Shown here piece by piece: positions 56,416 to 64,000 of a stretch of 64,000 nucleotides of DNA. Below the pieces are notes generated by a model that saw only the letters and a list, made by a program, of their open reading frames with translations, made no database searches and had not been told where the DNA came from. The stretch spans positions 3,472,001 to 3,536,000 of the forward strand of contig NC_063279.1 in NCBI RefSeq assembly GCF_910591885.1, read 5' to 3'. How positions within the stretch are numbered: the first letter of the stretch is position 1; each line of letters opens with the position of its first letter. The position numbers were made by a program, and so were the translations under genes. The DNA comes from Bombus terrestris (taxonomy: Eukaryota; Arthropoda; Insecta; Hymenoptera; Apidae).

Positions 56416-56566
56416 AGTTTCATACTGAGGTAGTGTTTGGTGTAAGGTGCCAAAGAAATACTCGGCAGTGTTCAACTCGGCGGTGTGATATATTTATTTA
56501 ACAATCTTCGCCTTCAACTCGTTTCGTGCAATTCTCGGATTACCACTGATTTTCTCACTTCTCGAC

Positions 56567-56581
56567 TATTCTTGCTTCGCT
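56567..56581 (+). repeat. Target-site duplication, left copy
   Basis: The sequence tattcttgcttcgct lies immediately left of the GC-rich block and is repeated exactly on its right side. Bases outside the two copies differ, so the duplication is 15 bases long. Confidence 0.7.
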
Positions 56582-56592
56582 CCCGCAGGGAG

Positions 56593-56609
56593 GGCTCGCT
56601 TTGCGAGCC
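56593..56609 (+). repeat. Perfect 7-bp hairpin near the left edge of the insertion
   Basis: ggctcgc, a loop of three T, then gcgagcc. It sits 11 bases inside the left boundary of the insertion. It could be a structural element of the retroposon RNA. Confidence 0.5.
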
Positions 56610-56625
56610 TATGGGGACTGGCAAA

Positions 56626-56844
56626 CCCACGATCCCGCAGCCAGGGGGACCGTCCGGACAAGCGTCCCGCTTACGTGAGTCCCTATGTACACCGCAAGGA
56701 AGGTTGCCGGCGGAGAGAGGCGGCCACACTCTCTCCAAGGGGCCTTGGGTAGTAGCGCACCCACGATCCTGATGCCAAGGGTGGGACCGTCGGGGAAAGT
56801 TCAGGGTTTGGAGGCGCCCTGTAAGCCCCGCTTACGTGAGTCCC
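56626..56844 (+). repeat. Diverged internal duplication inside the GC-rich insertion
   Basis: Landmarks occur twice in the same order: cccacgatcc at 56626-56635 and 56760-56769, ggaccgtc shortly after each, and cccgcttacgtgagtccc at 56666-56683 and 56827-56844. Spacing between copies grows from 134 to 161 bases, so the modules have gained or lost sequence since duplication. Tandem modules of this kind are usual in untranslated regions of retroelements. Confidence 0.55.
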
Positions 56845-57329
56845 ATCTGGGTCTGCCGAGCTCGGTTAGCAGGACGCCGGGCCGGTAGTGACGTGGCCGT
56901 ACATCCACACGATAGTCCCACCAGCGACTTAGGCTGGTACCACGGGCGGGTCGAGTTATAGCCCGGAGGGAGTAGCGACCCCTCTGCTCGGCCAAAAATG
57001 GGTATGGACTCGTGGTGGCAGTGGTTGATGGCCAAGATGCTGGCAAGAGGGCCGAGTTAAGGTGTTTGTCCTACACCGAATGGCCTACGGCGTGTGAGCA
57101 GCGTCCCAACTGCTCCGGTACCGTCCCGGTAAACGGTAGGGCTTAGAAAGGGCCCCGTTCGACCTGAGACGAGCGACAGCCCCTGCAGGCCTAGCTAATC
57201 CAGGAAGCAGGGCACTGTGTGCCTTGCGCGACGGTTGGGCGTTTACCCAACCCCAATTGGTCCAGGGGACCCGGGTTACTGTATGGATAAAAGTCTGGGA
57301 AAGTACCCGTTACCAAAATTGCATATATG

Positions 57330-57344
57330 TATTCTTGCTTCGCT
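57330..57344 (+). repeat. Target-site duplication, right copy
   Basis: Exact copy of the 15 bases at 56567-56581, at the point where composition returns to AT-rich DNA. No difference between the copies suggests the insertion is not very old. Confidence 0.7.
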
Positions 57345-58141
57345 GTTAAAACTCGAATATCTCTTTGAACCGATTTGTTTCTTTTGTCGTCCCTCGATAT
57401 CCTCACTACGCGCGCGTTCGTTAGGCGTCCGCGATCTTTGCCACGTACGCTTTTTTCCAAATATTCCGTGGAAGGACCGTAGGGATATCGATGGCTCATT
57501 AGGCACGTCGGCCTTACGCTTCGGTGACATGCTTTGTATCGCGAAGCTGTCGTAAAGTTCCGTCGTCGAGTGCTGCCACAACACAATTTAAACCAGATTA
57601 AGCGTATATCATAGTCTGCGTAATAAGATTTTGTTCATGGTTTATACAAGAGTAATGTTATATTTGATTTAATCATGAAACAAAAGAGACGTCTGTATAC
57701 TGTTAAAAGTTGAAATACACGGCTAAATTGAAATTCGAAAAATCTTGACTCGCACGACAGTGATTTTAGCTCTATGGAACGTTTCCAAGTACTTTCTAGA
57801 GATTATATAGTATGTTGAAGCGCGCATAAACGATGATTGTTTAGATAGTAGATAAATTCGATTAATTACGTGTAGCTTGGTGTCAAAGTGACAACCATTT
57901 GATGTAAGATTATATTACATACGTCAGAAGCCTGGCTCGGTGCTGAACCGAGCGCTTCACTTCATTTTCATGCTGGGTAATACCATCAAAATTTACTAAA
58001 TGCGAAACTACGTTTCAGTAGTACGATTACGAACTAATCTACGTTGTTACGAAAGTAGCGTGAAATAAAGTAGTTAGAAACATTTACTTCATAGATCCAT
58101 TAGTAACTGTTGTACTATAACACCCACCATATTTACGCTGA

Positions 58142-58480
58142 CTCGGTATTCAAAGTATTCAAAGATTTGCGGAAACCTTTTATGAATACATTGTGTGCGT
58201 TATACAAAACATTTTGAAACTTCATTAACGATAGAACGAAATGAAACAAATTTTGAAAGCTGCAATGTATCCAGCGTAAACATATGTAGTAAAAGTATTT
58301 AAATAATCGCTTATCTATTATATCGATAAGTTAATTAATTTTTTACTGAATACATATTTGCAGCAAGTGCCCTGTAATTTCTATACACATTTCAAATTGA
58401 TTTCAAATTTGATCGATATAATCGCGACAGTCGCGTCGTAAAATTAAAATTGGAAATATCTAATATAACACATACAGTAT
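58142..58480 (+). mobile_element. Tc1/mariner-like MITE fragment, copy B
   Basis: Its left part matches copy A near 51.2 kb: 37 bases aligned at 58172-58208, plus a looser match at 58142-58171. The AT-rich body to about 58.48 kb has no open frame and resembles a non-autonomous element; its right end is uncertain and no terminal repeat was found there. The left terminal sequence is more decayed than in copy A. Confidence 0.35.
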
Positions 58481-59883
58481 ATTCATAGTATCGTAGGGCA
58501 AAAGAAGTTCAGTTCCAGTTTGATTATTTCCAAATTGTTCGATCGATATGAGCCAATACGAAAAACTCATGGTCTTTAATTTTATTTCTACAGATAAATT
58601 ATGAACGTATTTCAAATATTATATTTGCATTAATTATTCGGAAAGAAAATTAACGTGTAGCTCGTTATAAATCGCGGTAAGCACCATATAATACGAAGTA
58701 TGGCGCATTTCCAACAAATGGCATTCGCAAGCATTCTCTGCAACACTTTCCGCAGAGCCGTGTTGCATCGATGTCACGACAAAAACTATCTTACTTCCTT
58801 TCCAGTCTTACATTCCTTTGTTCCGCTTGTGTATGCTTGCAGTTGAACGAAATACTTGAAACAAGCAAAACGATCACAAAGTAAGTACGTCATACCTCGG
58901 ACTAAATGACATTTTAATTAAATAGTTTCCGCAAGTTGGTCTTGCTTTTATGAAACAGAGATCTAGATATGCTTGGTAATTTATCAGATTTAGAAGAGAA
59001 CAGATGAACCGAAACATAGTTTGCGTCGTAATTACTTGCAAACATTCAGAATAGCTATCTCAAAGTACGTTTATATTCTACTTCGCGGAATTTTGCATTT
59101 TAATGTTATCCGATTTGATTCGTGGCAACGCAATATTCGTATCGTTATATCTCTCTTTCAATTGGAATATTTCTTCAGAATCGATTCTGTAGTAAACGCT
59201 TGTTAATCAAACGGATTCGTATAAAATTTCCATTTCTTCGTCTCTTGAAACATTATGTTGTGCACGAGGTCGTTTTATTGTCTTTACTTTTCATTCATCG
59301 AAAATGTTACAAAAACTCTGCTTAGGCAAAGCACTTTAACAGGAAACTTTCTTATAGAAAAGTTACCTGGAAACACAGAATTAAAAGTCACAACGGAAGA
59401 TAAAGCGGTCCTGAGTCTCATTAAAGTGATACATCCCCGAAAGTTTCTTCTTTCATGCTATCCAATACGTACAGACACACGCGTACACACGTGCAGATAC
59501 ATTCTTATACTGACAACGAAGCCATGCAATCTACTATTCGCCATTATCTAGGACCGTTCCACCGTCGCCAATTACAATCACGCCCTTAAATCGCGATCGA
59601 ACGAGTGGAACGAAATTACGTTCCTACCTTCTATCCTGGCTCGTGTGCCTTCGTGTCGATTGTCGAAGTCATCATCACATTTGGTGTGTGTCAGATTCAA
59701 AGCTGTCGCCATTAGTCATACTTGGGACAAGGTGTGCTCAATGTGAACCGGTCCGTTCTCATGTTTCTAAATTGGACACGTTCGAGACAACGGCGATCCG
59801 GTGGTGCTCGCGCGCGTGCTAATTTTCCAATTTCCGATGTCTCGAAGCCTATAACTTAGCTTGTCCAATAACTTAGGCCGACC

Positions 59884-59892
59884 TATATAACG
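59884..59892 (+). promoter_or_regulatory. TATA-like box
   Basis: The string ctatataac lies at the edge of a GC-richer region that continues through an ATG (60033, context aacaATGG, 27 codons) and the ATG frame at 60245. No clear initiator (TCAGT) lies 25-35 bases downstream. TATA-like strings are common in AT-rich DNA, so this is only suggestive. Confidence 0.12.
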
Positions 59893-60150
59893 GGAGAGCG
59901 CGATGGTGGACCCTGTTGGCGAAATGGAGTGAGAAAGGGGTGGGAAACCGTGGTCGAAAGGTAGCAACGGTAGTGGTGATCGATCGTGGTCATAGGGAGA
60001 TAAATTTTTATCGGACCAGCCGGTGGCGAACAATGGACAGTAATGAATATGAAGTTCGACTGATTCCGGGGGCTGATCTTACGGAAGAGCGAACGCGAGT
60101 TCTGGGAGTCAGCTGATTAAAGTCGTTCTCTCCGACGCGAAACTAGGACA

Positions 60151-60175
60151 AAGAGAAATAGAGAGATAGATAGAT

Positions 60176-60211
<36 letters not shown>

Positions 60212-60216
60212 GAGGA
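60151..60216 (+). repeat. Compound (GATA)n/(GA)n microsatellite
   Basis: Short gata units run into about 35 bases of uninterrupted GA repeats, then agaaaggagagg. Confidence 0.95.
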
Positions 60217-60244
60217 GACTCGGCGTGTAAAAAGCTGCCCCACG

Positions 60245-60595
60245 ATGTATAATACAGATGACACGGTCAATTTTCTGCTCAACGCGTGCTACAACGCGCG
60301 TAGCTTACAAGCGGCGCCTGCAAGTGCACGCTCTTTGCACGCTAGATGCTCTGACGCGTCTCGAGAGCGCAATATCGCGCAGCGACGTCGGATGAAATCC
60401 TCGAGAAGCTCCATAAAGACGGTAGCTTTCGCGAAATTAATGTACGCAGCGGCCAGCTCGACTGGCTTGGAAACCAGCTTTCAAGCTGGTGCTACTAATT
60501 TCGCGCGTTCCTGCGCTGATGCTTGTTTCCTGAGCTTCCTCCTTAATCGTTCCTCAACACGCAGGAACCGGACAAGCATGCTGCTACCTAGCTGA
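60245..60595 (+). CDS. Unrecognised 116-codon ATG reading frame
   Basis: The frame starts at ATG 60245 (MYNTDDTVNFLLNACYNARS...) just downstream of a GA microsatellite and about 360 bases after a TATA-like box. It is rich in A, S and R, with no motif I recognise. Two strong inverted repeats lie within it (60473-60490 and 60519-60579), which would be odd in a constrained coding sequence and argues that the structure, if anything, is what matters here. Confidence 0.08.
   Translation: MYNTDDTVNFLLNACYNARSLQAAPASARSLHARCSDASRERNIAQRRRMKSSRSSIKTVAFAKLMYAAASSTGLETSFQAGATNFARSCADACFLSFLLNRSSTRRNRTSMLLPS
60473..60490 (+). repeat. Near-perfect palindrome, 8-bp arms, 2-base centre
   Basis: accagctt, tc, aagctggt. 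With only two bases between the arms it would extrude as a cruciform or act as a dimeric protein site rather than form a stable RNA hairpin. Confidence 0.6.
60519..60579 (+). repeat. 61-base hairpin with 14 paired bases and a 4-base bulge
   Basis: Left arm atgcttgt + ttcctg (60519-60532) pairs with caggaa (60562-60567) and acaagcat (60572-60579), with ccgg bulged out on the right and a 29-base loop. The total length is like a miRNA precursor, but 14 pairs is short for Drosha/Dicer processing and no known miRNA seed was recognised. Confidence 0.4.
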
Positions 60596-62969
60596 AATTT
60601 CTTTAAACGAATTTATTCATTGGACCTCGGTTTACCCTCGAGGGAACGCCATCACCGGCTGACACAGTTCTCTCCTGTATTTCTATACAGTGTCGAGGTG
60701 TGACATCGGTGACATCGTTACGACTCGTTTCAGAGAAGATCAGCCGCAAAGAGCGTTTCTTGGCTGCGATTCTGTGTAAGCCACGACGCAAATGAATCGC
60801 GTCCTTTGGCCTTGTACCTGCTTCAATGAACTAAAGGATGCTTTCGTGTTCCCAGGAATGCGATAATGACGCGCTTTTTATCGTTTATTTAAGCGATGCG
60901 CCATATGAAGTAAATGTCACGCTGCATAATATGAAGTTAAAGAAAACAGCTGTGTTTTTGTATGCATTTTTTAGCGTGCAGCTTGAAGAGATGATTTGAT
61001 ACCGCTAGGAATGTTAGGGATTTGTGTCAGAGTATTAATCTCAGTTATTTTAGTCGATTAACTTTTGAGATCATTTTTTCATAATTTGTATAATACGTAT
61101 AATTTATTTGAATAATTTTCTGTAGATTTTCTGTAGATTCTGACTAGTAGATAGTGTCGAAAATAAACTGACATACTTTTGGATCAGCATATTAACGATT
61201 GATGACTGGATACTGATCCAACGAATTGATTTTTTAGACAATATTTAAATACGTTATATAATATGTTACCTAAGTATGTTAGAATTATGAGAAGTTAGTA
61301 GGTATTGTTAGAAACATGTTTTCGACGATACATTTTCTTAAAGCTCGATTTCGTATCTTTACGACAGTTTCTGTTATATATGGTAATTTTTATGTAGCGA
61401 TAAATGGATGAAATATGATGCCATGATTCACTGGCGATCGTTCGTTCTGACCCATACGATATTTTCGATACATAAAGTAAAAATATTCCTGATATAATAT
61501 TCAAGTGCCATTCCGCGGTACAAAGTTATCTTGTTGAAACGAGAAAAGTTTGAAGAAAAGGAAGTACGAACGGAACTTTCTCATTATACTGCTTCTTAAA
61601 CTACACGGAGGAATACAAAGAATTCGTAAATACGTGGCAAACACGGATACAGCGGGAAGACATTTAACATTAATAAAACTACCGCTATCTTATATTTTGT
61701 TATTAAATAAGAGCTCGATCTTAATATCCGCTCACTCTGTACCCGTACTGTTATACCAGCGTCTAATAAAGCTTTGTAAAATCTCTACGAACACACGAAC
61801 AAATTTGTCTTTTCTTAAGTTTATGATGACGTTTCCTTAAGTCAACCGACTATATATTTTACTAAAATTGGAGATTCAAGAAAACATCAACACTTGTTTT
61901 CTTTTTTTTTTTTTTTACTTTTCATATACTTTTTCATTAAAAAAACTTAGGTAGTTTTGTTCTATATAAAATATTTGTAAACTTATCGAAGCAACAAGCA
62001 AATACTCTACGCTAATGATTCGTTCCTTTCTCATTTCCCATTTATCAATTTCAACCTCAGAAATAAGTAATTAATCATGAAAATACAATACATAAAATGA
62101 ATTTAATCCGTCCATTATACTGACAAATAGATGATATTTATTAATTAAAACATACCCAACAGATTTGTTCGAAGATATTGTCGATGTAATGCCAGTCGCG
62201 TCTAATGATAATGATAATTAAATTTCAAGACGTTTTTCTATGTATAACACGTACGATACGCACGTGGAAGTTTTCTATGCAAAGTGTCCAAATAAATACT
62301 TTAGTGAGCCACTGTATGCTATATTTACGAACTTACAAAAACAGACGGATTCCGTATCCGCGTTCAGAATAGCGAAAAAGCGATCTACGTCGCATTCTCG
62401 CATCAGTGGCACCGGTGCAAATCGAGGAACAGCTTTTTGTGATTTATTCGCGACTGGTGGGATGCGTGTTTTTGGGACGAACATTCGGAGGTACGCGAAA
62501 CTGTTCACCAGCCGTCGTAAGGCGCCGCACGGTTGAATCATATCCACACTGTGACAGCTTGAAATATTTATGCCGGCTCTGGGTGCTTTCTAGCTGCGTG
62601 AAACTATGTAGAACATGGTGCCCGTATTGTTTCTATTAAAGCACACCTGAGTTGCGTGTCGCTGAGATGCTGCTGCTTTGTCGAATCTTTGTCGCTGTCT
62701 CAGCTTCTGGTGCGCGCTACTTCGCGAGTTTCCAACTGCATATGTTTGTCGGAGATGAAAGAACACCGGAGCTCCTCCTTGGATTCGCGGGAATACCGCA
62801 ACTCTGTAACTTGGATTAAACAAATGCCGCTCCGATTGTTCGAGATTTATGATCATGAGCTTGGGCTCGAGGCGACAATCAGTCGCCGAACGTAGCCGCG
62901 GTCAAAGGGATGAACGTTTTATCTAACAAAGGCACAGAGTAACTCTATACCTCTCCTTAAAAGAAATAG

Positions 62970-63661
62970 TCGTAGCGACACGTGGCAGTAAATACTTCAA
63001 TAGTTTCTATCCCGCGGCCCGCCACACGCAGATTTTGTCCTCCGGGTAAGATGATCGCCGGGTGTCGGCATGCCTTTGTGGCGTATGTTTAGCTAACGTG
63101 AGGACCCGCTATAGATCTTAAGATTTAGTCAAGCGAAGTCCGTCAAATAGACTTTGTTGCAACTACGGGAAGATAGGAGAAACCTATCCTCCACGAGCGT
63201 TGCCCCCCGTCAACAACCTCCCCTCAAGGGCGGCCAGCATCTCTTTCAAAACGCCGATATGGAGATCGACCAATTAGCAATAGCGCTAATTTCCCTCACC
63301 TTTGGAACGAAAGCTTTCTTTGACGAATCCGAGGATCTCATGTCCTTAGACCCACCCATTATAGTTTTCCTCGACGGCATCGTCGAGACGGAGAGTCACT
63401 CTCCGGTACGATCTCGACGACGATTCAAGTAACTCTCGGATACGTAGTGATTGCCCCACGCATTAACATTGAGTACAACTTAGACGCTAAAGAAGCGTAG
63501 AGTTCGTCATCCCGTTGACCGTGGATTCGTTATTGAGCCTAGGATCATTGTCATTAGCTTCTCGAGTATCAATTTATCGCGATTACTTGTTCAATTCCAA
63601 CATGGTCATGTTTGCACTAGTAAATATCTCCTCTATTGCATAGTGATCACGTCTAGTGTCA
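62970..63661. mobile_element. GC-rich block, possible solo LTR
   Basis: Composition rises sharply from about 62,970, with strings such as cccgcggcccgccacacg and ctccgggtaagatgatcgcc that look like insect LTR sequence. A 4-base direct repeat, atag, flanks the interval (62966-62969 and 63662-63665); the ends read tc...ca rather than the canonical tg...ca. The frame at 63154-63432 gives no known protein. Four bases are weak evidence, so the boundaries are tentative. Alternatives are a decayed internal retroelement segment or a GC-rich regulatory island. Confidence 0.25.
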
Positions 63662-64000
63662 ATAGGAATTCGTTTACGCCCTTAACCCTAACTCTAATCG
63701 TAACGCCAACCCGACATGTTAGAATCACAGGAATCGTACGTATCGTGGCTGGATCGTGGCATTTTACCTCGCTTACCTTTTTTATTTGTCTTATTAATGC
63801 GAATATGTGCGATCCTAGTGGATTTCTTTAGCTTTGCCCTTAGTTTGTATTGGTGTAATGGAAAAATAGACTTTTAGTTCTGTGAGGGTAAATAATATTA
63901 TTTAGAATAAATTGAAATCGCTGTATTTTTTCGATTTTTCCAAAGATATTTAACTAAACTAAAGATAACTAAGGTGTAGATATGTATATGGTATACTTTT

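Larger units (their letters stand above)
56582..57329. mobile_element. GC-rich retroposon-like insertion with 15-bp target-site duplication
   Basis: This block is far richer in G and C than the DNA on either side. It is bounded by a perfect 15-base direct repeat (tattcttgcttcgct) at 56567-56581 and 57330-57344. Removing the block and one repeat copy would give a continuous AT-rich sequence, as expected for an insertion. A duplication of this length fits target-primed reverse transcription by a non-LTR (LINE-type) machinery better than an LTR or DNA transposon, which usually makes 2-9 base duplications. There is no poly-A at either end; some R1/R2-group elements also lack one. Open frames inside (for example 56485-56772 plus, 56801-57046 minus) are rich in G, P and R and give no recognisable reverse transcriptase or gag. 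So this is either an untranslated part of a larger element or a non-autonomous element. Orientation is not settled. Confidence 0.7.
58490..62965. other. Mostly non-coding; GC-richer cluster at 59.6-60.8 and 62.4-62.9 kb
   Basis: Outside the TATA-like box, microsatellite, ATG frame and hairpins listed separately, I see only short frames in both strands of the GC-richer parts and AT-rich spacer between. Confidence 0.4.

Noticed and set aside
56426..56434. tgaggtagt, the 5' part of let-7
   Set aside because: The match stops after nine bases and there is no complementary arm nearby; it follows a poly-T run.
61066..61077. tgagatcatttt, the first 12 bases of bantam
   Set aside because: The remaining bases differ and the flanks do not form a hairpin.
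63681..63697. cccttaaccctaactct, telomere-like
   Set aside because: Too short and irregular to be a (CCTAA)n tract.

Overview
The window looks like intergenic or intronic DNA from an insect nuclear genome, most likely a hymenopteran such as a bee. The reasons are: AT-rich DNA with CpG (TCGA, TTCG, CGAA) kept at high density, long GA/CT microsatellites, retroelement tails of a type usual in insects, and Tc1-like repeat fragments. I see no bacterial operon, no tRNA, rRNA or CRISPR array, and no open reading frame whose protein I recognise. The species call is inference from pattern, not from a match.

Layout. Positions 1-35,680 are mostly anonymous AT-rich sequence broken by GC-richer islands of 0.3-1 kb. 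They hold a few microsatellites, small inverted repeats and one statistically long ATG reading frame of 261 codons on the minus strand (33402-34187). A short retroposon tail with an imperfect 14-base target-site duplication lies at 35702-35979. Around 41.2-41.8 kb there is a possible last exon on the plus strand, with a good splice acceptor, an open frame, AATAAA and a GT-rich tract. Two related Tc1-like fragments lie at about 51.2 and 58.1 kb. A possible minus-strand internal exon lies at 52.5-52.8 kb. The GC-rich block 56582-57329 is an insertion flanked by a perfect 15-base direct repeat. A cluster at 59.9-60.6 kb combines a TATA-like box, a GA microsatellite, an ATG reading frame and two strong inverted repeats. 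The last kilobase holds another GC-rich block that may be a solo LTR.

Nothing here can be described as genes working together. The best supported features are the transposon insertions, because their flanking duplications are visible. All gene-like entries are candidates with low confidence. The window could lie inside one or more very long introns, or in a gene desert; short exons could have been missed.
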